A stretch of 64,000 nt of DNA, taken from the NCBI RefSeq assembly GCF_022919835.1, contig NZ_CP095074.1, positions 4,194,001-4,258,000 of the forward strand, read 5' to 3'. The notes beneath the pieces were generated by a model. It saw nothing but the letters and a program-made list of their open reading frames with translations. It was not told the origin of the DNA and did no database searches. Position 1 is the stretch's first letter. The number at the start of each line of letters is the position of its first letter. Below are positions 46,562-54,317 of this stretch, in pieces. Source of the DNA: Halobacillus shinanisalinarum. GTDB taxonomy: Bacteria > Bacillota > Bacilli > Bacillales > Halobacillaceae. The translations under genes were made by a program, and so were the position numbers.

Positions 46562-46603
46562 AATGAAATATGACAATATAATTATAACATGGGGGCCTGC
46601 TCA

Positions 46604-46723
46604 ATGCGATTAAACCAACTACAAACAGAGATAGAAAATGGAAAACTCAACCTGAGAATGGATCTGCCAGAAGGTAATTCCCCGTTCTGTGTCGTATATT
46701 ATGTAATAGAAGGGAAAGATTAA
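46604..46723 (+). CDS. Small hypothetical protein
   Basis: A 39-residue ORF, MRLNQLQTEIENGKLNLRMD, with GGGGG ten bases upstream of the ATG and TATAAT-like sequences before it. Not recognised; sized like small phage or plasmid accessory peptides. Coding is uncertain. Confidence 0.4.
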   Translation: MRLNQLQTEIENGKLNLRMDLPEGNSPFCVVYYVIEGKD

Positions 46724-46819
46724 CACAATAAAAATTATTCATATTAACCCCTTCTTTGATATTATTTCAAATTCATTTTCCATTTTAGTTAACATCTATT
46801 GCTTTGACGGGATAGTAAT

Positions 46820-47315
46820 ATTCAACCATATTGGATCAGATATTCCCAGAGTATAAAGGAGTCTTCGGAGATTTATATTCACCCACATCATTAGCAATTT
46901 TACGCCGTTACCCACTTCTAAAGATGTGAAGGATGAAAAAGTAGATGATATCACCCAAGAGAGATTTGTTAAGGAGGTGCAAAACGCTCTCAATCCTGGT
47001 GTTTAGAGAAAGCTCATAAACTAAAAGATGCAGCTAAGCGCAATCCTATCAAATGTAATTTATACATGAGTCATATCGTTAGTCTAAACATGTATAATCA
47101 TGCTTCTCCAATACCAAGAGCATCTATCCAAACTAGAGAAAGGGATAGATGCCTGGCAGAAGGACTTGAAGAATATAGATTGATCCAATCGATCCCAGGT
47201 ATCGGCGGAAAGATTGCAGCCAGATTCATCTCCGAAGTGGGGAAATCGATCAGTTTAATCACCCAAAGAACCTTGTTGCCCATACGGGAATTAAGCAATT
47301 TAGATCAAAACATTG
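46820..47315 (+). mobile_element. IS110-family transposase relic
   Basis: Broken frames carry IFPEYKGVFGDLYSPTSLAI, LRRYPTSKDV, a stop, RKAHKLKDAAKRNPIKCNLY, and, after a shift, LLQYQEHLSKLEKGIDA, then EYRLIQSIPGIGGKIAARFI and NLVAHTGIKQF. The IPGIG(x)KIA and VA(x)TGI blocks are diagnostic of the C-terminal transposase_20 domain of IS116/IS110/IS902 elements. The N-terminal DEDD domain and both ends are missing. Confidence 0.85.
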
Positions 47316-47618
47316 TTATTCATGAATAACAGCTAATGGAAGGTCAACAGGTAGGGCTTTTTTAAATCCTTTATTAAGACTTACACAGAGTATGATGTCA
47401 GCGTCTCTTATTCTTTAGATATAAAAGGACAATAAGGTTCTTGTAAAGAGGGATATTTTAATAATTATAACGCTTCGAGGCTTTTCTACTTCATCTCTAC
47501 CTTAGCATCCAGAAAGTCCGTAATAATCGCAAAAAAAACGGAGTATCGCGTTTTGGGTATTGATTAGACAGGGTAGCTTAATTGAAAGTTCGAGTAAAGG
47601 CTGATCCCAGCCCCAAAT
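47316..47618. other. Non-coding stretch
   Basis: No supported ORF. GCAAAAAAAACGGAGTATCG near 47530 and CGCGTTTTGGG may form a weak stem; otherwise nothing is recognised. Confidence 0.4.
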
Positions 47619-48089
47619 TTATGTGATTGGGTTCTCCTTTATACTTTCGTCCGGGTACATTCGATATTCATAGACTCTTTTATTTTTCTTGTTTAAGTAA
47701 TAAGCAGCAATTCTATTTATTTTATTGCTCTCCTTATTCCATCCTATAAAAACTTGAAGTTGAATATCCCCACTTTGTATGTCCTCAATGTCAACAATAT
47801 CGTATTTGGTTTCAAATGAATATCCTTTAACGGTATTAATATCATAACGCCATGTTGATGAACCGTCCAACATGTTGATAACAGCGCTTTTGTCTTCTCC
47901 TAAAACCTCAATGACTTCTTTTTTTGTTTGATCAACCTCTAATTCATACTTAACAGTTTCCAAATCAACCTTTGTCTTGACCGTTTTTTCGGTAGATGAG
48001 CTACTTGCCTCGACCACATTATCAAATCCACCGATCAACACCAGTGACAAAGACAAGAGAACAGATACTAAAGTCCTTTTTAAGTACAT
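47619..48089 (-). CDS. Secreted hypothetical protein
   Basis: A 156-residue exported protein. A signal peptide spans residues 1-28 (MYLKRTLVSVLLSLSLVLIG ... VEA|SSSS). The mature part has KYELEVDQTKKEVIEVLGED and WRYDIN, reminiscent of the SmpA/OmlA-like BLIP fold (helix with EVIEVLG, then Trp-containing strands), and ends with YYLNKKNKRVYEYRMY. GGAGG precedes the ATG. Function unknown. Confidence 0.7.
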   Translation of the reverse strand: MYLKRTLVSVLLSLSLVLIGGFDNVVEASSSSTEKTVKTKVDLETVKYELEVDQTKKEVIEVLGEDKSAVINMLDGSSTWRYDINTVKGYSFETKYDIVDIEDIQSGDIQLQVFIGWNKESNKINRIAAYYLNKKNKRVYEYRMYPDESIKENPIT

Positions 48090-48376
48090 ATTTAATTCCT
48101 CCCTAAATAAACTTGTGAATTACATAAAATCCTTATTCCGGGTACCTTACCTTTAACTTAACAATAATTATTTCAAACCTCCAAATTTTTCACAAGGAGT
48201 TACTCCATTAAATGGACCTATACATAAATAAAGAGCGAATTCTTACTCCAGAAATGCACCGTTTTCTTGAATAAGCAATATTCCACTAGTTGATAGTATT
48301 GAAGGCTTTCACGATCCTTTGTAAAGGCTTAAACGCCCCTTCATATAACTAATGCAGCATACTCCTTTTGCGACGA

Positions 48377-50089
48377 TCAGGATGTTTTCTGCAAAATGGC
48401 TTCCACTTTCTCATTGATCGATTGAGGATTGGGTACTGACGTCTTTTCATCCGACAGCTGGTATTTTGCTTTCAAATGTGTGATGCGTTCGACGCTCTCG
48501 TCAATCCTGTTCTCGCTTATTTCTCCATCTTCAACAGCCGCTTTCAATTTATCAAAAACAGTGGAAATCAAATTTGGATTATGAGCAACAAGCAATAAAT
48601 CTCCGCCCGCTTTCACTGTCTGGACTGGTGCCTCAGCGACATTATAATGATCCGTAATTGCCCCCATCGTCAAGTCGTCGGTAATAACGACACCATCAAA
48701 ATCATAATCCTCTCGCAAAATGCCCGTGATTACCTTTTTCGACATGGATGCAGGGTAATTTTCGTCAATTTTTGGCAGCAAGATATGTGCAACCATGCTA
48801 ACATCGGCACTCTCCGAAATAGCTTTCTTGAATGGCACAAGTTCTAATTTTGACAACTCCTCGTAGCTTTTATCGACCTTCGGGAGTTCCAAGTGGGAAT
48901 CCTCGCTGGTATCCCCGTGCCCAGGAAAATGTTTTATAACCGAAATAACCCCTTCATTCTGGATCCCTTTCATCGTCTGGATGCCCAATCGTGTAACGAT
49001 TTTCGGGTTGGCGCCAAACGAACGATCTCCGATAACAGGATTATCTGGATTGCTGTTAACGTCGAGGACAGGCGCGAAGTCCAAATTGAAACCGAGTGCT
49101 TTCATCTGTTCACCGAGGATGGTACCGATCTTGAAGGACATACCCGGATCGTTCAGCTCTCCAATCGAACGGCTCGACGGTAAACTTTTTATCTCATCAG
49201 GCATTCGTGTCACACTTCCTCCTTCTTCATCGACTCCCAGCAACAATGGGTAAGGGTTGTCAGCATTCGCAGTTTTCATCTCATTTAAAAAGTTGACGGT
49301 TTGAGTCTTACTTTCGATGTTATTAGCAAATAAAATGATACCTCCAACATGATACTTCTGAATAATGTTTTTTGTCTCAGCGGTCATTTCCGTTCCATCG
49401 ACTCCGCTGAAAATCATTTGTCCGATTTTTTCATCAAGGCTCATACCCTCGTCGCCAATATCACCAGAATCATCACCTTTCTCTCCATTTACACCATCTC
49501 CACCTATTTTCTTCGATAATGAAATATGATCCACATCTGGGTTATCAAAATCACCGGTAGGATTCGGCAACACCCATTTCAAGACATAATTGTTGGAAAG
49601 TTCATAGACAAGAATGATTTGATTGTAATCTTCGTCTTGGTAGTAACGCGTATCATCGGATTTTTTATATGATTTAATTGTATCAAAATCGAACGACGTG
49701 AATTGATCCTGCGATGAACGCATATCGGACACAATATCGTCTGTAGTACCGACATCAATGTCATGTGACGGATAGTTCAAAAAACGACCAACATCCGTAT
49801 CCGTGGTCTTGTCCGGTTCCCCAAAAGTTTCTTGCACCGCATCGGTGGTCGTTTCACCGACAACGATATTGCTGTCCGGGATTTTTCCTTGTTTGGCTAA
49901 GTTGAATATGTTGTCCAAAGCTGCTTCCGGCTCCTGGACCTCTTCATTTTCATGCCCCGATGATGGATTCTTTGGTTGTTGGTCTGCTTGTTTATCATTT
50001 GTATTATCACCCAATGAACGGATGAAAAAGAAAGCCGCCCCAAGAGCGATGATAGCAATGCTGATTATAATGGTGATGCGCTTGTTCAT
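48377..50089 (-). CDS. DUF4309-GH3 fusion: beta-N-acetylhexosaminidase NagZ-type enzyme
   Basis: A 570-residue exported protein. Residues 1-25 are a membrane anchor or signal. Residues ~55-200 resemble DUF4309 (YjgB-like): FNLAKQGKIPDSNIVVGETT ... FGEPDKTTD ... DDTRYYQDEDYNQIILVYEL. Residues ~225-560 are a GH3 catalytic domain: MIFSGVDGTEMT, GGIILFANNIES, DEEGGSVTRMP, the dyad loop KHFPGHGDTSEDSHLELP and the nucleophile region VVITDDLTMGAI. NagZ-type enzymes trim GlcNAc from muropeptides in cell-wall recycling. The joining of the two domains is unusual to me. No NagZ partner genes (murein amidase, murQ, PTS) are adjacent. Confidence 0.88.
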   Translation of the reverse strand: MNKRITIIISIAIIALGAAFFFIRSLGDNTNDKQADQQPKNPSSGHENEEVQEPEAALDNIFNLAKQGKIPDSNIVVGETTTDAVQETFGEPDKTTDTDVGRFLNYPSHDIDVGTTDDIVSDMRSSQDQFTSFDFDTIKSYKKSDDTRYYQDEDYNQIILVYELSNNYVLKWVLPNPTGDFDNPDVDHISLSKKIGGDGVNGEKGDDSGDIGDEGMSLDEKIGQMIFSGVDGTEMTAETKNIIQKYHVGGIILFANNIESKTQTVNFLNEMKTANADNPYPLLLGVDEEGGSVTRMPDEIKSLPSSRSIGELNDPGMSFKIGTILGEQMKALGFNLDFAPVLDVNSNPDNPVIGDRSFGANPKIVTRLGIQTMKGIQNEGVISVIKHFPGHGDTSEDSHLELPKVDKSYEELSKLELVPFKKAISESADVSMVAHILLPKIDENYPASMSKKVITGILREDYDFDGVVITDDLTMGAITDHYNVAEAPVQTVKAGGDLLLVAHNPNLISTVFDKLKAAVEDGEISENRIDESVERITHLKAKYQLSDEKTSVPNPQSINEKVEAILQKTS

Positions 50090-50310
50090 AGTAATTCCTT
50101 CCTTCGCGAATAGTCATTCCATAATTCGGTTGCAGTGTTATTTCCAATTTATATCTCCACTCCCCAAAATGAATAATAACATTTTAATATGTAAGATCCA
50201 CCTGAAAAATCCGACCCTTCCTTTATGCCACGATCTGGCCCCTTTAACAGAAGGGCGCGTTATTCGATAAACGAGCGCTATGGAATAACTGTAAAGCTAA
50301 TGAAGCTTTT

Positions 50311-50805
50311 TTAAAAGCTTCGTTTCCCTGCCCAAGCTCCTTGCATTTTACTTAGGAATACAATTTGTCCAATATGATATGCGTCGTGCATTGCTAAACT
50401 CTTCAGTTCAAGCACTAATGAATTATCTTCTCCTGGGATCTGTCTATACAAATCTTCATGTTCTGATTTTGCTAGTATTTTTCCAAGTTCACGATGAACA
50501 TAAAAGTATTCTTGTTTTGTTTCCTTCCAATTTTCTAACGTCTCAGTTGGTAATCGAAATGTAGATTTATTATTTTCTGCCTGGGGTTCATTCGCTGTTT
50601 CACCAAGAAATCGCATCAGAAATCTTTTTTCATAGAAAAGTAAATGACAAACTAATTCCCAAATGGAATTCATTGCCCCATCAGCTGGTTTCCAAATTGC
50701 CTGTTCAAAAGTGATATTCTCTAGCACTTTTTCAAGTGGTGGAAACCAGTCTTGTTCATCTAAGCAGCTTGCCCATTGTTGTAACAAAAGTGTCTTTACA
50801 TCCAT
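50311..50805 (-). CDS. DinB-family protein
   Basis: A 164-residue four-helix-bundle protein of the DinB/YfiT superfamily. The three metal-binding histidines are visible: ELVCHLLFYEKRFL (one) and MHDAYHIGQIVFL (two, H-x3-H). Relatives act as thiol-dependent (bacillithiol) S-transferases; that activity is an inference. Expressed alone on the minus strand. Confidence 0.87.
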   Translation of the reverse strand: MDVKTLLLQQWASCLDEQDWFPPLEKVLENITFEQAIWKPADGAMNSIWELVCHLLFYEKRFLMRFLGETANEPQAENNKSTFRLPTETLENWKETKQEYFYVHRELGKILAKSEHEDLYRQIPGEDNSLVLELKSLAMHDAYHIGQIVFLSKMQGAWAGKRSF

Positions 50806-51096
50806 TTCCTATTCCCTCCAATTTAATCCCTTTAATAGATAATCCCTTTGGTCAAAATTCATTTGCGGCGTGTTGTTCTGGCATAACTTACAATTTCAAG
50901 ATGAACCATCTAATTACCTTCCTTACTTCACAATACGATCTGGCTGGTTTGTTAAATAAACTCTTTCTTATTTGTAGTTATATTAGTCTAGCAGGTATTC
51001 CCAAAACTATTAATATAGTCTTGAAATTACATGCAAGTTAAGGAATCTGACAAAGGCACATTTCATATATTGATGTATTTAAATGGTGAGGGTTAT

Positions 51097-51363
51097 ATGA
51101 ATGAGCTAACAGATCAGCCATTTACAACAGCTGAAAAATATCAAGAAAGTAAAGATGACTCCATGGTATCAACGGCTGGCCTTGATTTTAAGGGATTCTT
51201 GACTTGTATGGGTATAACGGGTATTGCCGCTAGTTTTATTTCTGGTGCATACGGTATTGCTTGCTATTTCACAGCAGGAGTTGGGTGTTTGGCTTGTTTA
51301 GCAGCTGTAGTAGGCTATGACATTGGAGCAGTTGGTGGTTGTGCGGTAGCAAACTGGAATTAA
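51097..51363 (+). CDS. Small Gly/Ala/Cys-rich peptide, candidate bacteriocin precursor
   Basis: An 88-residue protein from ATG 51097 (GGTGAGG upstream). Residues 1-32 are hydrophilic and leader-like (MNELTDQPFTTAEKYQESKD). From about 33 the chain is hydrophobic and rich in Gly, Ala and Cys: FLTCMGITGIAASFISGAYG, then IACYFTAGVGCLACLAAVVG and a GGCAVANWN tail, with five Cys. This layout resembles halocin-C8-like or other membrane-active bacteriocins. No modification or export gene is adjacent, so the call is by composition only. Alternative: a small membrane protein. Confidence 0.5.
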   Translation: MNELTDQPFTTAEKYQESKDDSMVSTAGLDFKGFLTCMGITGIAASFISGAYGIACYFTAGVGCLACLAAVVGYDIGAVGGCAVANWN

Positions 51364-51379
51364 TTAAGGGGGAAGTTTT

Positions 51380-51692
51380 ATGAGATTTGTGTGTAAAAAA
51401 TTGATTATAAGTACTATTATCTTAATATTAACTATTGCCTTTCTACCAAACAATAGTTTTGCTAGTCCAGATCTTTCTAAAAATATAAATAAATATAGAA
51501 GGTCAAGCTGAAAATTTTACAGAGGTATCTAACCCTGGACAATTAAAAAAGTTTAAGAAAATGTTCCAAAAGAAAATTGATCAAGGTAATGTAAATGTAC
51601 ATACCAGTGACTTAGAGTATGGAAACGCTAAATTATTTAAAGTTAACGAAAGTGATATTCACACTTTAGTAGTGCCAGTTGTAATAGAATGA
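51380..51692 (+). pseudogene. Secreted companion protein, frameshifted
   Basis: Starts 16 bases after the candidate bacteriocin, with AAGGGGG upstream. The first frame gives a signal peptide (KLIISTIILILTIAFLPNNS, then FAS|PDLSKN) and stops near 51510. The other frame continues INIEGQAENFTEVSNPGQLK ... VHTSDLEYGNAKLFKVNE and ends HTLVVPVVIE at 51692. Joined, it would be ~103 residues. Secretion and tight linkage suggest a joint function with the upstream peptide, possibly immunity or a pro-region; this is speculative. Confidence 0.55.
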
Positions 51693-51743
51693 AATGAACG
51701 GCAGTTTTTTTGTGAAACGTTTCTGCCAAGTTGTAGGGGGAGT

Positions 51744-51857
51744 ATGGTAAAAGCGTTTGCCACAAAACAAAAATTCATGATTGCTTTCTTTCCAAAGGTC
51801 TTCAAACTCTTTTTCATATACACGATTTATTTAAAATATGTAAAAGAAGGACTTTGA
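51744..51857 (+). CDS. Small basic hydrophobic ORF
   Basis: A 37-residue ORF (MVKAFATKQKFMIAFFPKVF ...) with TAGGGGGAG five bases before the ATG. Basic with a hydrophobic centre. It lies directly after the possible bacteriocin locus. Not recognised; coding is uncertain. Confidence 0.3.
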   Translation: MVKAFATKQKFMIAFFPKVFKLFFIYTIYLKYVKEGL

Positions 51858-51995
51858 ATTTCAGATCACGGAGACAATTTACATAAGTATTCTTCATCAA
51901 AATGGGCTGAAGTTAAACAACTACATACTTTAAACCTGCATGCTTCATAACTTTTAGAATAATATACACTAAACAGTGGAAAGGAAGTGTACATT

Positions 51996-52571
51996 ATGTC
52001 TTATGAAGGGTCTTTTAGAAAACGTGTGGATCGAAAATTAGACCAAATTATTGAGGGACGAGAGGATTTCGATTTTTTTACGTGCTCAGCTGGTTTACGC
52101 TACCCTCCCCTAAAGGTACAAGAGGAGGATAAGAAACAAGCTAGAATTTTACTTGATCTCTATGCAGGTGCGATCAGTGAATTTACCGCGGTCAATTCGT
52201 TTCGTTATCAATTTCTTGTATCAGAGGATGAAAGTCCAATCTTTAGTCGATTACTTGAATGTGTTACGTTAAATGAAGAATTTCATGTTCGAACGTTAGC
52301 AAGATTGATTGATGAACTGGGTGGCAACCCAAAATACTTTGATTCAAATAAAACATTCTGGGACGGATCTCTGGCTATTTACGGGACGAATGTGAAAGAC
52401 CGGCTTCAAGGTAATATTGATGCGGAAAAAGCCATTATTCAGCTATATGAAGATACAGTTGACCAACTGACTGATCCCTTTGTCATAGACTTAGTGGAAC
52501 GATTAGGCCTGGATGATGTCTTCCATCTACAACTTTTTCAGGAAGCATTACGCCGGTTCAAGCAAGACTAA
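51996..52571 (+). CDS. Ferritin-like di-metal protein
   Basis: A 191-residue helical bundle. The E-x-x-H motifs of ferritin-like proteins are visible as LNEEFHVRTLARLIDELGG and DDVFHLQLFQEAL, with further Glu in AISEFTAVNSFRYQ and AEKAIIQLYEDTVDQL. This pattern fits rubrerythrin/Mn-catalase-like proteins. Start 51996 is favoured by AAAGGAAGTG upstream. Likely role in iron or peroxide handling by family; specific function unknown. Monocistronic. Confidence 0.82.
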   Translation: MSYEGSFRKRVDRKLDQIIEGREDFDFFTCSAGLRYPPLKVQEEDKKQARILLDLYAGAISEFTAVNSFRYQFLVSEDESPIFSRLLECVTLNEEFHVRTLARLIDELGGNPKYFDSNKTFWDGSLAIYGTNVKDRLQGNIDAEKAIIQLYEDTVDQLTDPFVIDLVERLGLDDVFHLQLFQEALRRFKQD

Positions 52572-52654
52572 CGTCAATAGCCAGCTTTTTGGTGATATTT
52601 CTCAGAATTGGGGTTAGTCCTTAACGAACGTAGTACTTTCCTATGTATTTACTA

Positions 52655-52708
52655 AAAAACAACTTCTGGAGTGATCAGGATAAATCCTCCGGAAGTTGTT
52701 TTTTACAA
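52655..52708 (+). terminator. Terminator of the ferritin-like gene
   Basis: AAAACAACTTCTGGAG and CTCCGGAAGTTGTTTT form the stem around a 16-base loop, then TTAC. Mirrored A tract could serve the minus strand too. Confidence 0.85.
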
Positions 52709-52745
52709 CAATTAATAAGAATACAACGGAATTTCTCGTTAATTC

Positions 52746-52889
52746 TTAACAGAACTTTTTGTCGTCAAACATTGCTGCGCCAACAATGATAAGCAAGATA
52801 AACAGTACAACGATTAGCGCAAAGTCATTACCGCCTTTTTTATAACCATAGCCGCCGTAGCCGCCAAAACCACCACATCCAAAGCCCAT
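52746..52889 (-). CDS. YjcZ-family sporulation peptide
   Basis: A 47-residue peptide: [20 protein letters not shown] followed by [20 protein letters not shown] and FDDKKFC. The Gly/Tyr-rich start and single C-terminal-side membrane span are the YjcZ family pattern, whose members are made in sporulating Bacillus cells. GGGAGGG precedes the ATG. Function unknown. Confidence 0.88.
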   Translation of the reverse strand: MGFGCGGFGGYGGYGYKKGGNDFALIVVLFILLIIVGAAMFDDKKFC

Positions 52890-53045
52890 ATCTATCCCTC
52901 CCTTTTCGAGGTTTTACATTAATATTATATGAACACCTTATGGAATTGTTTAGACCTAAGCCTTCATAAAAGAAAATTGGGTGAGAATACGCCTGGGGAA
53001 TTTGTATATATTTTTGTAATATTCGGTAAAAAGTTTGTAATATAT

Positions 53046-53053
53046 GTTACAAT
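53046..53053 (+). promoter_or_regulatory. Extended -10 promoter of the holin-like toxin gene
   Basis: TGTTACAAT is an extended -10 (TGn-TACAAT). The -35 region GGTAAA is poor. Transcription would start about 50 bases before the GTG. Confidence 0.45.
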
Positions 53054-53109
53054 ACAAAGTGCATGTACTATGCACAGAATGAGTAATACCTAGTATTGGG
53101 GTGATTACT

Positions 53110-53187
53110 GTGACTCCGTTTGAAGCGATAAGCATAATGTTGAGCTTAGGTATGCTGATAGCGTTTCTTAATCAAAGAGGACGGTAA
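53110..53187 (+). CDS. Putative holin-like toxin peptide
   Basis: A 25-residue peptide from GTG 53110 (GGGGTGAT upstream): MTPFEAISIMLSLGMLIAFL then NQRGR. The start (M)TxxEAISxMLxxG, one membrane span and a short basic tail match the putative holin-like toxins of Firmicutes, which are usually type I toxins silenced by an antisense RNA. It is shorter than most members. A terminator follows at once. Whether an antisense RNA exists is not shown by the sequence. Confidence 0.62.
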   Translation: MTPFEAISIMLSLGMLIAFLNQRGR

Positions 53188-53212
53188 TGCTTAATTTAAA
53201 CTCATTCTGTAT

Positions 53213-53246
53213 CCAAGGTGTTGGGGCGCCTTGTTTTTTATTTTTT
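53213..53246 (+). terminator. Terminator of the toxin mRNA
   Basis: CAAGGTG and CGCCTTG form the stem around TTGGGG, followed by TTTTTTATTTTTTT. Confidence 0.85.
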
Positions 53247-53342
53247 TGATAGTAGGATCTTATCTTTGTTTCTACTCCCATCAACTCACTATAAAGGTTG
53301 TCTATCTGTATACTAATATTAATGCAATACATACCCGGTTTT

Positions 53343-53396
53343 CGAGTTAAGTTGAATATGAAGTGGGGTAAAAATTATCCCACTTCATCAAACTCG
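53343..53396. repeat. Long imperfect inverted repeat beside an IS relic
   Basis: CGAGTT and AACTCG enclose ATGAAGTGGG and CCCACTTCAT around GTAAAAATTAT. The T tract needed for a terminator is absent. It touches the first codons of the IS4-like relic and could be part of its end or a leftover regulatory hairpin. Confidence 0.5.
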
Positions 53397-53572
53397 TAAA
53401 AGTCGTAGATGAAAAGAAATTCTTAAAGATTATTAACGTGGCAGATATTGACCGGTACGTTAAAAAGTTAACAGCTCATAAGTTTCTTCAGTTATTTATC
53501 ATTGCCCAGTTGAATGAACTGGATAGGCTAAAAAGGCTCTCGACAATTAAGAATAGATTTATGCAACGCTAA
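53388..53572 (+). mobile_element. N-terminal relic of an IS4-like transposase
   Basis: The frame reads FIKLVKVVDEKKFLKIINVA, then DIDRYVKKLTAHKFLQLFII and AQLNELDRLKRLSTIKNRFM before a stop. The D(R)YVKKLTxxKFLxLxxxAQLxxxxxLxxLS pattern is the DUF4372-type N-terminus of IS4-family transposases. The catalytic DDE domain is absent. Confidence 0.7.
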
Positions 53573-53643
53573 GGTTGTATTGTAAACAAATTGCTTAGCA
53601 ATAGAAGCAATGAAACTGGTCCTTGCAAATATGTGTACTAAAC

Positions 53644-53684
53644 AACAAAGCCGATGATCCCTAAGGATCATCGGCTTTGTTGTT
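53644..53684. terminator. Bidirectional terminator
   Basis: ACAAAGCCGATGATCC and GGATCATCGGCTTTGT form a 16-bp stem with a 4-base loop (CTAA). It ends the minus-strand gene at 53728-54120. Confidence 0.9.
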
Positions 53685-53727
53685 TCAATATATTTTTATT
53701 ATATATAAAATGTAGTTGATACCCTAT

Positions 53728-54120
53728 TTAATAATAGTAAGGGTAATAGTAGGGGTAGCGAAATAGTCTTCTGAAAAAACGATAGGGGAAACGACGTCGA
53801 CGGTATCGACGATATCTTCGGTAACCATTATATCCATCGTCGTAGTCGTAATCGTCGTAATCGTTGTAATCATTCCAATAGCCAAATTGCCTATTTACTT
53901 TGGATCCATCCACCTCTTCAGGAACCAACATTTCTACGTTATTTTCGTCCATATTTGTAATAATACCTTCAACATGTGACCCGTCTGTCATTTGCCCCAT
54001 AACATGGTATTGCATATACTTTTTACATTTTTCTTTTATATCACCGTCCTGATATGCACCCTGAACCCCTGGGTGCATTTGATTTTCATATTGCATTCCG
54101 TGTACGTTATTATTATGCAT
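53728..54120 (-). CDS. Probable spore-associated protein with Tyr/Arg-rich tail
   Basis: A 130-residue protein from ATG 54120, set by AAAGGAGG. It has three parts. The first (MHNNNVHGMQYENQMHPGVQ) is His/Asn/Gln rich. The second (about 35-80) is a small beta-rich domain (YMQYHVMGQMTDGSHVEGII ... VEMLVPEEVDG), reminiscent of an Sm/KOW-like barrel. The tail first repeats Asp-Tyr (DYNDYDDYDYDDGYNGY) and then becomes Arg/Tyr rich (RRYRRYRRRRFPYRFFRRLF, PYYYPYYY). Tails of this kind are frequent in Bacillus coat proteins. Function unknown. Confidence 0.68.
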   Translation of the reverse strand: MHNNNVHGMQYENQMHPGVQGAYQDGDIKEKCKKYMQYHVMGQMTDGSHVEGIITNMDENNVEMLVPEEVDGSKVNRQFGYWNDYNDYDDYDYDDGYNGYRRYRRYRRRRFPYRFFRRLFRYPYYYPYYY

Positions 54121-54242
54121 TGAAAATTCCTCCTTTACCTCTTTAAGATATTCACCTAAAAGGGGGATGTGCATGTATGAATACTATTGGACTTCATTAA
54201 TGCCGATTGTGGCCTCAATTAAATGTTCATGCTTAATTCAAG

Positions 54243-54272
54243 TTGCCAACAACTAGTGGTAAGTATTATACT
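54243..54272 (+). promoter_or_regulatory. Promoter of the HTH-PsuK-like gene
   Basis: TTGCCA (54243-54248) and TATACT (54267-54272), 18-bp spacer. It lies inside a longer open frame and thereby supports the translation start at 54318. Confidence 0.6.
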
Positions 54273-54317
54273 CTATATTACAAAAAGATGGTGAAAATAA
54301 AGGGGAGGGTGGGGTAT

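Noticed and set aside
46365..46604. 79-codon minus-strand ORF across the hairpin series
   Set aside because: Reads through two terminator-like hairpins, has no ribosome site and no coding character.
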